From Dichetophora obliterata (Eukaryota; Arthropoda; Insecta; Diptera; Sciomyzidae): DNA of 64,000 bases. The notes beneath the pieces were generated by a model that worked only from the letters and a program-made list of their open reading frames with translations, was not told the DNA's origin and did not search any database. The stretch is from positions 59,786,330 through 59,850,329 of the forward strand of contig OY986437.1 of the NCBI GenBank assembly GCA_963920525.1. Reading direction: 5' to 3'. Every line of letters begins with the position of its first letter. Positions within the stretch are counted from its first letter, which is position 1. Below, one piece after another: positions 21,847-33,706 of the stretch. Made by a program: the position numbers and the translations under genes.

Positions 21847-24293
21847 CTACAGTTTGTTTTCATTTCTGTCTTTCAGTTAGTTTTACCCAATTCTTACACG
21901 AATACATTAGAAGTGGTGCAGTTGAAGATTGTGACTTATGTGGAGGTGATGAAGATGATGATATACAAAATAGGTATTCAACCATTTATCGTTGACCTTA
22001 AAAAATGTTTCTAAGGTGCGACTACTTTTATTCCACTTGCTTTTTAAAATTTAGTGAAAACAACGTTACTTTTTTCAAGGGATTCCATTTTCTTGCCATT
22101 AAATAAAGCAATATTTTTGAAAATTTTTTGTTATTAATATTTGCAATAATTTTTTAAATTTGCCCAATCTAATTCTGCCTCTTTTAAAAGTAGAAACAAA
22201 AACGGTGTGTGATACTTATTTTACAAATTTGAAAGTTTTAAAATTAAAAAGGATTAAAAAATAAAATAGTCAGAAGCGTATAACATAAGCAAAAATTTGT
22301 TACTTTAAAAGCGCTCAACTATTATTTATTAATAATTTTTTTCTTTATATTAGCAAATATGAAACCTTCAGATCACTATTTAGTTGCATGTGCACTTCGT
22401 TTATTATAATAATATTAAAACAAGAATTATGCCAAACAATTTTTAAGACACGTGCTGAAGTTAAATAAAAAATAAAACAAGTGGCTGCAAGCACAATTAA
22501 ATTTCACGCTTCAGGGTGAATGGCGCTACTTGTCAAGCGCTTGTTTGCCACTGTTAAAGTTTTTCGATTACCAATTGAAAACTAATGAATCAATTTTGTT
22601 TATTTCTATGTCTTTAAAAAGATTTTAATATAAGGCATCTGAAAAATGCATTATTGTTTGTTTCGCTTAGGATTGAAACTCTTTTAATACTGTTTAATTT
22701 GATAATTTTTTTTGTAGGATCATTGGACTTCGACCTGAATTTTCGCCAAATGGGCAAGAATTTGCAAATGGAAACAATTAACATAAAAAGAAGAATATCT
22801 CCTTAACACAAAAATATTCTTAGTTTTTTGTGAATGCTTGTAAAACGTTTTTAAAACTTTATGTGAAAATCACATTAAGGAACTCAAAGTTATCCCTTGA
22901 GTTTTGTTTTTTGTTTTTTTTTCTGCCAGCTTTAAAAGTTCACTTTTACTTATATATCGCAAGTTGAACTTACACAAAAATATAAAAATTTTATATTTAC
23001 AATTAGTTAATCGATTTTTTTGGTCAAACTTTCATGCGCCATTTTTTTACTCTCTTGTGTTTGCAAAATAACCGTGATTTCAAACACATGCTGACAACTA
23101 TTTTAGCAAAATTAAAAAGTTATTCGAGTGGAAATATATAGTTTGGACAATTGTTAAACGAATGAGTCGTATTTCAACACGCATTTCTAAAATTTATATT
23201 TTTTTTCTCTTATTCCCGCCTTTTTCTATAGAGTCAATCCACTGTGCGGCATGGGCTTTAAATTATTAAATCGGTTTTGGTTTAGTATCGACTTTCGTGA
23301 AATTTGAGAAACCAACATTAGTAACTGTGTCGGTTTTTAAAAATGCAAACGAATAAAAGGGGCAAATTGTTTGTGGACTTTTTTTTAAAGTTGCGTTTTA
23401 ATGGTAAATTTCAAAAAATCTTTTAAAAATAACCGAGTTGGCATGAGGCTTAACATTATTTAAAAAAAAAACTAAAAAAATTTAAGAAGCCTAATGAAAA
23501 TAATTACTAGCAGCATTGCTGGATAGCTCTTTCGTTAGTCGTTAACGCCAACTCATCAGCAGTCTTCTGTGATATTTGCGGACTACTAACTTTACACTGT
23601 AGGTTCCCATATTAGAGTGAACCTTTACCATTCCATGGAGCATGATAAAGTCTTAAGCAATTCTAAACGATACAAAAAATTCGTAGAAAATTTTCCTATC
23701 AGCGGATGCATGTAAGCAGCCATAGCACTCTGCGGTTAAAGTTTTTACTTAAACTTTTTTATTTACATATTTTTATCTGCATTTTTTATTGGAATAACGC
23801 AACAGACAATTTTTTTTTGGTTTTTTCAACTTTTTTCTGTTTAAACGAAATTCCACCACAAATTACTTAAATAGCTGAGGGGAACCACATTTTTGTGTTT
23901 GCAATTTTTCACCGATATGATTTTATTTTTTATAAGGTTTGGTGCGCTAATTACAAAAATTGTATTACTTTATTTAATCGGCCCCAAATTTGAAGAGCAG
24001 GGTCTCATCTAGAGGCCCAAAAACACGGTGATGCTCTTGTTTTTGTTTTCTTAAAAGGTAGTAAAATATTCTTTTGGTGCATAAAGGTCTAATGTGAAGT
24101 GCCAATACTCCGGCAAACGTGATGTTGAAAAAAACTACTGTGGTTGGAGCAGTAGCGTAGCAAGGGTGGGGCGGGGGGGGGCGGTCCGCACCGGGTGCAC
24201 AGACAGAAGGGGTGCAAAATTAACAAAAAAAATTTTTAACATAAATCTGTACTAAATTGTGTAATTTGTTTGTATAAACATTAAGTGTTTTTA

Positions 24294-24571
24294 GTCCTCT
24301 GCGACTGACGTGCCCTAATTTTCACAATTCTACTGACGTGGTAGTACATCAGACATCATTCTGACAACTTATATTTTCGAAACTAGCTTTTTATTCCTTA
24401 TTTTACCTATTATATTTTAAAGTTAAGAGTGTATATTATTTTTTTAATTTACTAATATATAAAATTAAAAAGACGTATGAAGCTAACATTTATTGATATA
24501 GCATAAATAATTTTTGCAAAATATACACATTTTATGGTGTCTGTCGTACTACCACGTCAGTCGCAGAGTGT
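24294..24571. mobile_element. TA-flanked MITE inside hAT copy A
   Basis: The left end GTCCTCTGCGACTGACGTG and right end CACGTCAGTCGCAGAGTGT form an inverted repeat with TA just outside both ends. A second GACGTGGTAGTAC block near 24335 repeats part of the terminus internally. Confidence 0.65.
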
Positions 24572-25418
24572 TAATAGGAGCGCTTAATATATGTTATTTC
24601 AATGCCTAGTATGATTGAACTCATTATATTGGCTGTACTGTTACATTGCAAAATACGAAAGACAAAAGGTGCAAAAATACCTCAAAGCATTCCTTACAAT
24701 GCGTTTGTATCAATTAAAACTAATTTAAAATATTCATAGGTATAATATTTGGTGAAGGGTCCTTGCAACCATCATAAAGATTATACATACTTTTTTATTT
24801 ATTTTATACATAGTTATAATTGGATTGATGTCACAAATTTTTCATATGATATATAGCTTTGTTATGGAATGCTTTTATATAACTTAATATAAACTAAATG
24901 TTTGTAATGGGTTTTTGGATAGGGCCGTTAAAAAATAGCAGTGCTTCCAATGTTCATTTTTTAAATGCAGAAACTATTCTTGGCTACACGTTCTAAGATT
25001 TATATGTATTGATTTGCTTCTAAAGAAGCAAATGGTTAATAGTTCAAGAACATTTTAATATTAAATTTATATTAAATATGCTTTTTGTCTTTAAAGTCAT
25101 ATTGAAACAATGCAGCAATTTAAGCGTTATTAAAAGTAGCTGCGAATATCCCAATAATTTTCCGTATTAATTGCCTCAGAGAACGTCCCACCAAAGGATT
25201 TCCTTTATCTTCTAAGCTGTGTGAAATTTCGTTTCAAGATCTTTAGCACATCATTCAATGGAATCAAGAACTGACTCAAAGAACAAAAATCACTGCTGGT
25301 TTAATCGGCTCCAACAAACAAAAGTTTTCCATATATATTTATTATCGAAATATAAATTTGATAAATTTATCAAAATTCATTAACAAGAAGAAAATAAGAG
25401 GGCGATGTTCGAGTGCCT

Positions 25419-26150
25419 GTAGCTCGTTCCTGTAACAAAATCGGCAAGTTACCGATTTGTGTGACGTCACGCGTTAACGATCCCTAGTTACGGTCCCTAT
25501 CGTGACAACTAATGTTTGTGTACATTGAAATCGGTAAAAATTCGGTCCGTGATGAAAAAGAACACAAATCGAGAAGAAACGTTGCGAGATTGAGTCAAAT
25601 GGCAAGCAGCTGTCTACTTGCATTTATTTTTTTTATGTGATTATTTATATGTGTTATAATATTTGCGGAAATAATCAACTATTATGATTGTAAATAATTT
25701 GACAATAATAAAAAACTTAGCAAATATTTGCAACCGGGTTCTTTTGCATTGCTCTAACAAATATTCTGCATTACCTTGAAAGTTAAAACGTTTTAAAACA
25801 AAAACAGTATTATAAACAGAGTATTCCAATAAAAAAATGTAACTTAAGCGGAAATACCCTTTTAAGAATATTAATTCGGTAGATCGGTAGAATTCTCACT
25901 TGCCGCAGAGTGAGTGAGAAAAACATGAAGTTTTATCGATTCACTTTTCTTACACAAACACTTTTTTTAAAGATTCTATTGAAGTGAAATCGGAACATGT
26001 GACAACTTATCGATTTGAAACAAACGAATAGAACAGAAATCGATTTAGATTATTACACAAACAGTGTAGGTGAGAATTTCGTCAGAGTGACGTCAAATCG
26101 GTAACATGGATCGGTAACTGCGATCGTTATGAGTTACAAGAACGAGCTAC
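25419..26150. mobile_element. TIR element (732 bp) inside hAT copy A
   Basis: The ends GTAGCTCGTTCCTGTAAC and GTTACAAGAACGAGCTAC are inverted. Subterminal TTACCGATTT and GACGTCAC blocks are also inverted between the two sides. Copy B of the hAT (34046-34056) reads straight through this site, which shows the element was inserted later. No transposase. Confidence 0.75.
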
Positions 26151-26683
26151 TGGATAGGTTTCATTCGGAACTTAATAGTAGAACAAAATCGATACAAGAA
26201 ATTGAAAATGTGTTTGAAGCAATTCTACCACCAAGCTTGCTATCCACTTCTGAAAATGAAGTACAGATGTTAATACAAAGATTCGTAGCTGTCCATGATG
26301 AGGTCAATGAAGAAGAGTTAGCAATTGAAATACCAAGGCTAAGAAGGCACCTGAAAGCTTCAGACATTGCTTTAGAAACTCATAAAAACTCGACTTCAAT
26401 AGATTTTTTAAACTTTATAAATGATTGGGGATTCGAAGAGACGTTGCCGAAGCTAGCACTTAGTTTACAATTATTTTTAACGATTTGCGTTTCAGTTGCT
26501 TCATGCGAAAGAAGCTTTTCAAAACTTAAAATAATAAAAAATTATTTACGGTCAACAATGGGGCGGTCAAGACTTACAGACCTCTCAATATTATCTATTG
26601 AAGCCGAAGAGACTGAGAACATCGATTTCGATGAATTTATCGAAAAGTTTGCTTTTCTGAAAGCAAGAAAGAAGGAATTTTAA
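26129..26683 (+). pseudogene. hAT transposase C-terminal fragment with a borrowed start codon
   Basis: The open frame has 184 codons. From about residue 8 it is the C-terminal part of a zf-MYM-type hAT transposase: DRFHSELNSR, IEIPRLRRHL, ETLPKLALSLQLFLTICVS, and the dimerisation block ASCERSFSKLKIIKNYLRST...LSILSIEAEE. The RNase H-like catalytic region is not present in this frame. The ATG and the next six codons belong to the MITE that ends at 26150, so the frame is a chance fusion. Alone it could at most make a dimerisation domain. Confidence 0.85.
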
Positions 26684-27699
26684 GTCTTGATGGTACCTTG
26701 AAGTTTGATTTTATTCATTATTTTTAGTCATTAAATAATGTTTTTATATTTTTTCAGACACGCAATTGATATTTTAAAACAAAAAAAGTTAAATTAACTC
26801 GATGCATCTTAACAAAATTATTAAAAGATGCAAATAAAAAATTTTAAACAAAACCGTATATTTGCAAATTTTTAGTTTTTTATAAAGATTTTAGATATGG
26901 ATAAGGATAACCGTCCTTTGAGGGTGCAAAATATATTTTCCGCCCCGGGTGCCAACAACCCTAGCTACGCCACTGGGTTGGATTGATTTAAAGAATTGAA
27001 ATTTTTGATAACTTTTTAATTAGAGCACAAAAAAAATTATGGTGTACATTTTTTAGTTTTCCAAAAAAGTAATACTGCAGTAAATGTAAAATTTACCATA
27101 CAACATCTAAACAAAATCGATTGGTAGAAAAGAAAGATACAGCACATCAAATGTAAGAAATGCATTCTTTCTACTACCTATGTATTGTATTGAAACAACT
27201 CATCGATTTGATTTAAGCATTATAATATTATATATATTTTCTTGAAGTCAAATTAATTACTTTGCAACACTACCTTATTGTCCCATTTGCTATTGTATAC
27301 TTCTTTGTTTTTCTCTCAGTTATGTAAAGGTAATTGTGCTATGTTAATTTATTGAGCTTTAATCAATTGAGCTTTTTTCTAATATAAAAAGGAAGAAAAC
27401 TACTTAATGCATTTTTCAAAAGAATTTAATTTTTGACATCAACTTAGGTAAAAACCAACACTATAAGGGAATCGCAGTATAAGATTTTGGAATAATTACA
27501 AAAAAAAAATAAAATGGTTGGGCAATGCAAAACTCTACTACAGAAGCATAAGTCTGATGTGCTAACAAAATAGCTAGTATTTTTTTTTTATTGGCAAACA
27601 TCTTGGTGTCATAATAAGATTTTTTTTTTACCATATATATCATATATAAAACATCTTTTTTTCTTTAATAATAATGCTTATTTCTTTTTCTAATTTCAG

Positions 27700-28117
27700 C
27701 TACTTTCAATGCATTTCCAAAGTCATCGCCTTTACCATCTTTCTGCAATTCCTAATTACAGCTGTCATACTCTGTCTCACAGCTGTCAATTTAATGTTTT
27801 ACCAAAATAGCTTAATCCAGATAGTAGTCAGCTGCATGTATTTAGTCCTCATACTGGGAGAGGTGTTTCCTTGCTGCTTGTTGGCCAATCTAATGATGGA
27901 TGAGACCAACCGACTAACAACAGCCATGTATTCGTGCAATTGGTATGAACAGGATCAAAAGTTCCGCAAAACATTGATCATCTTCATGCAGCGATCGCAG
28001 CTCTCAAATGTTATTATGGCCGGCTACATGGCATCCGTATCCTTGCAGACTTTCGTAGCCATTATAAAATTTTCGTTTTCATTGTTTACAATTTTAAGTA
28101 AAATGAAAATAGATTAA
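27700..28117 (+). CDS. Odorant receptor B, last exon (7tm_6)
   Basis: 138 residues plus a stop, completing the split serine codon from exon 1. Residues 270-295 (FLQFLITAVILCLTAV) and 300-325 (VVSCMYLVLILGEVFPCC) form TM5-TM6. LTTAMYSCNWYEQDQKFR at about 332-349 is the family signature. SFSLFTILSKMK at the end is TM7. The second half matches receptor A nearly residue for residue while silent sites differ. No AATAAA lies close downstream; an ATTAAA is at 28493-28498 and the first AATAAA at 28880. Confidence 0.93.
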
Positions 28118-29736
28118 CTCAATGAATGTGGTATTCACACGTGTGTGTAGAAGCACACCTGTATTTTATGTGGCCTTGAATAGTTTTCTGGTTAACGAAC
28201 AGCAGCACCTCACCAACAATTATCACCTTTAATTCCAAGATATTAAGTTTCTGTTTTGTTAGTAAGGTGCTGTTGTAGTGGTTGTTGTCCTGTGGCTTTC
28301 TCATCCTTACCTCAGTTTGTAAAAAAATAGCTCCAGCAATCACACTTTGTGTAACTGTTTCGTGCTTGTTGGAAAAACTTTACTGAAGGCTCAAATTTAA
28401 AAGATGTTGTTCAAAGGTATACGTTCAATGTGTGATGTATTTGGTTTATATACTGGAGGAAAGGTGTTTTGGGTACAAAGTCGTTATGTATATTAAACAC
28501 AACATATCGTCACCTGCATGCCATGAATGTGAATAGGAACATTGTATCATCACATAGAATAGTAATAAGGATCAGATCTGCCGCAACGCAACAGTTCTAA
28601 ATCAATGAATGTTTTTTTTTAAATTTTTTTATAAGGCCAAAAAATGAATTTTTCTGACACAAATATAACTGGAATTTTTGTGCATGCAAAAAATGAATGT
28701 TTTCTAAAATCCTTTTGGAGTAAGGTTTCAATTTAAATCATAAATTGAGTGACCTAATGTCCACACATCTGCAAGCCAAAGTATTAAGAAGTAACATATT
28801 TTCAATATTCATACTACATTACTCAACTCTTTGTAAGCATGAAAGTTGTATAATTTGGAGTTTTTCTGCATGCCAAAACAATAAATGTATTTTCAAATCA
28901 CTTTGGACAGAGGTAGGCCAGCCAAATTTTAAACTTTTGTTAAGTAACTAAATACTTACTATTCGTTAAAAGAAAATTTAAGAAATTTAACTTCTCTAAT
29001 TTTCAGAAGCATTCAAACCTTTAAGCTCGTTTTCTTTTGCCTTGGGACACTTAGTTTGTGCTGGTCTTTAAATCATTCATTGCCTTTCGTCCACGTTTCG
29101 ATGGTTTCTTTTGGGTGGCTGCTTGAAATAGCCCAATTTTATCCAGAAGTGACAAAGCACTGGTGCTTCCTGACTCTATTTGACAGTTCTTGTACAAATA
29201 TAGTCTAATCACTACAGTGGCTCACAACCCAGCTATGACACCATTTTGGAAACGTCAAAAACAACGACTCTTCCAATCATATTGCGACATAACCAAATAT
29301 CGGTTGTTAAATAGAATAAAAAAAATTTGCATTACACTCACTGTTTTAGAATAACTTCATTCACTTGGATAGTTCTTTGAAAAATATTAAAAAAGTTTTT
29401 GCTATCGATTTTCAAACACGATGTCTGCTGCTGCCACAAGCAATATTTACGTCTGTACTCTAAGGTGTAACAACAAAAACTGAGTCATGTCAAAAGATAA
29501 ACTTGACAGTCGAAAGATTGGCGATATATTAATTAAGGACAGAAAAATAAGTAATGGTTCAAAACCCAGCCTTTTGGCCAACTCCACAGAAAATCAAATC
29601 CTTTTCACAACGATCATAGTTTATGAAAATACATACTTGATTAAGCCCTACCTGAATCCTCCCAAAGTAAGTAAGTAAGTAAGTAGTATCTGTTTGAGCA
29701 GGAGTAAATACGTCTTGTAATTCCTCAAATCGAAAA
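28118..29736. other. Downstream flank of receptor B, no gene seen
   Basis: Contains the presumed 3' untranslated region. An (AAGT)n microsatellite lies at 29665-29686. A CTACAGTGGCTCAC word near 29213 resembles a Tc1/mariner terminus, but I found no partner end. Short open frames lack support. Confidence 0.4.
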
Positions 29737-30372
29737 CCAGTACCCAGTAGCATAGCAAGAGAGGACGGGGTGGGGGTGGTCCGCCCCGGGTGCAGAGCCA
29801 GAAGGAGTGCAAAATTGGCAAAAAATTTTTACAGCATATATCTGTATTTTAATGTAAAAAAAAAATTTAATGAAAATGTCAAATTTTTAAAATTCTTTTT
29901 TATATTTGCGTACTAATTAAGTATCACTATATTAAGGGGGTCTTCTCATTGAGCAACCTTTTTTTTCGACTTTTTTTTTGCATTTATTTATAGCTTGGGT
30001 AGTTGTGAATATGCCCCTAAAAGGATTTTTAGAAATTCGAAATACTTTAGAAGATACAGCCTTTTTTGTGAAGCAAGGTCTTCGTCAAAATGAGCTATTT
30101 TTTTCGACTCATTTTCGAACGAAGCGGCATAAAGTAACCACCGAATTCCGTTGAAAATGTTTATTGTTAGGTAAAAACGTGTTTGCACACATATTCATAC
30201 AAACATACGAATACACATTTCTGCTTATTTTAGGGGTTGAAGCATTTTTTGAGTGCAGGTGTTCAACTGAAAGCATTATTTAGTTCAGTTTGTATCGAGT
30301 TGAGCAACAGACGCGTGCGCTTCAGTGAACGGAAAAGTAAATTTTTCATAAATTTATTGTGATTTTTGTAAA

Positions 30373-32125
30373 ATGGATCGGAAAAGTAATAAAAAAAAAA
30401 ACGCCCAAGTGAGCGTCAGAATCGTGCTAAAAAACGCGGGTTTAGTGGAAATCAGCATCTTAGACCAGAGGATTCTGAATATACCAGTACATCGGCCAAG
30501 AAATTCAAGAATAACGAAGACGACGAAGTATCAATCAAAAACAATTTAAAGTATTGCATTCTCGAGTTCTGTTCTGTGTTTAACACGTTGTCAGCGTTGG
30601 TAATTTGTGCCTCATGCAAGCAAAAAATTGAGTTTTCAGAAGCCTCACCAAATGGAGTTGGATTTAAAATCGCTTGAACTGCGCCTGCCCACGCACAACA
30701 TATATTCCTTCGTCACCTATGATCGGAAAATCATATGAAATTAATCGACGCTTGGTTGTTGCCATGCGGCTTTTAGGGATTGGGCCAAAAGGTATAACCA
30801 TGTTTTGTGGCCTCATGGACCTCGGACAAAGTTTGTCCAACAATCTGTACTATACTATCCTACAAAATTTGTACGTTGCTGGAAAAGCCATGTTCGAACA
30901 TGTCATTTCAAAAGCTATTGGAGAAGAAAAAGAGGCTATGATCGAAGCGAATCCAGAGTGCGATCCCACTTTATTTACTGTGTCGGGGGATGGGACTTGG
31001 AAGAAGCGTGGCTTTGCTTCCCTTTATGGTGTCACAACTTTGATTGCCAAGCATACCAAAAAAATTGTTGACACTGTCGTAAAATCTCGTCTGTGTAACA
31101 GCTGCAAATATTGGGAAGCCAAGAAGGAAGAAGAGCCAGAGGCTTACCAAATTTGGCTTGATACTCATGACGAAGAATGCACCATAAACCATGAAGGAAG
31201 CTCTGGGAAAATGGAGGTGGACGCTGTAATAGAGATGTTCTCCAGGTCGTTTGAAACACACGGCATAAAATATGTAAAGTATATCGGCGATGGTGATTCG
31301 CAGACCTTCAAAGGTGTATTAGATGTCGACCCCTATGACGGTGACCCTATAGTGGAAAAGAAAGAATGCATTGGGCATGTGCAGAAGCGAATGGGCACGC
31401 GACTTCGAAAAATAAAAAAAGAAAATAAGGGCATTGGAGGCAAAGGTGCGGGCAAGCTCACCGACAAATTAATATCCGAGTTGACCACATATTATGGCCT
31501 TGCGATCCGCCGTCATCCTGACTCCGTGGAGGATATGAAAAAGGAAATTTGGGCCACTTTTTACCATAAGTGCTCCACCGATGATAAACCGCAACACCAA
31601 AATTGCCCCACCGGTGCGTCAAGCTGGTGCGCATGGCAGAAAGCAGCTGCTGAAGGTACGTTAGATAGCTTTCACCACACGTATGCACCTCTCGACAAGA
31701 AGGTGATGGAGGTAATAAAACCAGCTTACGAAGCGCTGTCGGCAGATAATTTGCTTGAAAGATGCCTTGGATCTGAAACTCAGAATTCCAATGAGTCCTA
31801 CAATTCTGTTCTTTGGTCACTTTCGCCCAAACACATCAACTCAGGCGCACGCACCATCGAAGTGGCCAATTTCATTGCAACGTGCCTCTTCAACGACGAT
31901 TTTATACCCATACTTAAAATTATGGGTTTGATGGGTATTGCGATTGGCAAAAACGCATACGAATACGCACTATCTCGCAATGAAGACAGATTGAACCGAT
32001 CAGAGACTCGAGCTGCGGCATCATCAAAAGCTGGCAGAACGGCTCGTAGAGCAGAGAGGGCTGCAGAAAGCAGTTTCTACGAAAAAGAGGAAGGTGGCCT
32101 GTATGGAGTTGGCATCGCCGACTAA
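30373..32125 (+). pseudogene. Kolobok/Mutator-like DDE transposase, nearly complete
   Basis: The main open frame covers 30674-32125, and its first codon is only a TTG. Residue numbers below count from there. D106 lies in SGDGTWKKRG, a CxxC at 141-144, D206/D208 in YIGDGDSQTFKG, the C232-x2-H235 motif in ECIGHVQKRM, and E374 in NSNESYNSVLW. Together these form a catalytic triad plus the (C/D)(2)H signature shared by Mutator and Kolobok. The natural start is probably ATG 30373. From there a lysine-rich N-terminus and a CASCKQKIEF zinc-binding segment can be read, but only after a frameshift in the A-run near 30390 and another near 30670. The catalytic part is unbroken, so the copy is young. Confidence 0.8.
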
Positions 32126-32199
32126 TATTTGTAAGTAAAAAATATCTGAAATATTTAGATTTTCTTTCAAAGGCCCTTTTTTGACTACCTGGCCAGTTT

Positions 32200-32640
32200 T
32201 CTTCACATCTACTGAACCAATTTTGATGAAATAAAGCTTTAATGACCCAGAATTACCTCCTTTTTTTAATTGCGTACTTTAATTTGTCACTTTTTTTCTT
32301 TTTTTGCCAAAAAAATAACTTTGATACCAGCAGAACTGCTTTTCTTGAAAAAAATTTTTGGGTTTTTTTTAAACCCTCGTATTTTGACCTATGAGTTAAG
32401 TTTTCTCCGGTTATACCGGACCGATTTTGATGATACAAAGTGAATTCGACGGAGAATTGTCAGTTCCTTAAAACTGCATATAAACATTTTTGATTTTTTT
32501 TTTCCCAAAAAAATTACTTCAAACTTTAAACGCGTTTATCTGGAACCCACGTTTTTCGAACTGGCGGCCATGATATCTCCAGTTCAACTGAACCGATTTT
32601 CATGAAACAAAATGGAATCGACGCAGAATTGTCACCATTC
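32200..32640 (+). repeat. Threefold degenerate repeat in the Kolobok-like 3' region
   Basis: Copies near 32205, 32400 and 32573 share a core: CTCCRGTT-A-CTGAACCGATTTT-ATGA-ACAAA, then GAATCGACG-AGAATTGTCA. Between them lie T-rich tracts. Spacing is about 170-195 bp. Confidence 0.65.
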
Positions 32641-33706
32641 TCGGGTGAACTTCGACCATAATTTTAAAAAATTTTTTACTATTTTTTTTTACACTAAACT
32701 ACAAAAAAAAAACCCGAAATTGAAATTTTTTTTTTGAATAGCCGCCATTTTGTCAAAAAAAATCACAAAATTAAGCTTGAGGTTCACCCGAGAATTACCT
32801 CTATACTGATTATAACCCCGTTTTTTTTATTTCAGACGCTCCGGAGACCCGGAATCGTGGCCGCCGTGACGACACCTTTTTTTTCACCACCAACTTTGAA
32901 GTCTCATTACTTCTTGAACAGCCCACGTATCGAGGCAAAAAAGATTTTTTTATTTACTTTGAACCTTTTGTAATACAATAAATAAAAAAGTTTTCAATTA
33001 TTCTTTGCGTTTTCAAATAAGAATTTTTTTAAAAAGGGTCCAAAAAACGGGTTTTGAATGAGAAGACCGCCTTAAGTAAAAACAATGACAACAATCGACC
33101 CCAAGGATTTTAAGATATAACCAAAAATATGTGCTAGCGTTACGTTACCAAAATCGGAAGTTATTTTTGACTTGGACTACAAAATTTGCAAAACTCTCTG
33201 AATTGGGCAAGAAAAACGGCTTAGAAGGGCTTAAAATAACATACGTTTATTTTCCAAGTGGTTTAATTTTAAAATCTGCTCTGGTTTCTTTTTTATTAGG
33301 CTTTTTTATCTGGCACTACGATACTGGCGTTTCGTTACTTAAACTTCCATTGTAGTTAAATTTGTTAATTAAGTAATTAAGTTGCTTGGTAATTAAAAAA
33401 ATTTTAGATATTGTCCTTTCCTTGCCTCAACTATTATTTAATTATTTTTATCCAATGCCTTCCTTTTTTACTAAAAAAAAACATACGAAACATTTACTAA
33501 ACATTTTCGAAAAACTAAAACTACATTTGTGAAACAAAGCAAACGATTTGATCATCATGGTTAATGAATTTATGTAGAAATTGCTTAAATTAATAAAATT
33601 AAAATGTTTGTCTTAGATAATATCTTCAAATAATAAGTTTTAAAGAAGTTTTAATTTTTTGGTCACGATAAAAGTTTCCGTGGAAATGCTCATATATATT
33701 TTTCAA

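Larger units (their letters stand above)
24150..26975 (+). mobile_element. hAT element copy A, internally deleted
   Basis: The termini CAGTAGCGTAGCAAGGGTGG and CAACCCTAGCTACGCCACTG are imperfect inverted repeats. They are flanked by 8-bp duplications GGTTGGAG (24142-24149) and GGTTGGAT (26976-26983), one mismatch. Only the C-terminal third of a transposase remains (26151-26683). Two smaller elements sit inside (24294-24571 and 25419-26150). Related ends bound the much larger copy at 29745-41309. Confidence 0.9.
17514..27699 (+). other. Intron of odorant receptor B (10.2 kb, phase 2)
   Basis: Donor GTAAGG, acceptor TTTCAG. It has the same position and phase as the intron of receptor A, but different insertions: a LINE at 17890-20500 and an hAT at 24150-26975. 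The stretch 20500-21435 holds no gene, only a cluster of TTTATCTCATT words at 20826-20895. 21850-24149 and 26984-27699 are AT-rich and show nothing I can name. Confidence 0.85.
29936..33071 (+). mobile_element. Kolobok-like DNA transposon (3.1 kb, TTAA target)
   Basis: The termini GGGGGTCTTCTCATTGAG and the complement of GAATGAGAAGACCGCC are flanked by TTAA on both sides (29932-29935 and 33072-33075). The element carries one transposase gene in the same orientation (30373-32125) and repeated 3' sequence. The TTAA target and the D-D-CxxH-E layout of the protein suit Kolobok better than Mutator, whose duplications are 8-10 bp. Confidence 0.8.

Noticed and set aside
24165..24185. G-rich run as a possible G-quadruplex
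   Set aside because: It is the mutated, slippage-prone terminus of hAT copy A; the same position in copy B is not a regular G-tract.
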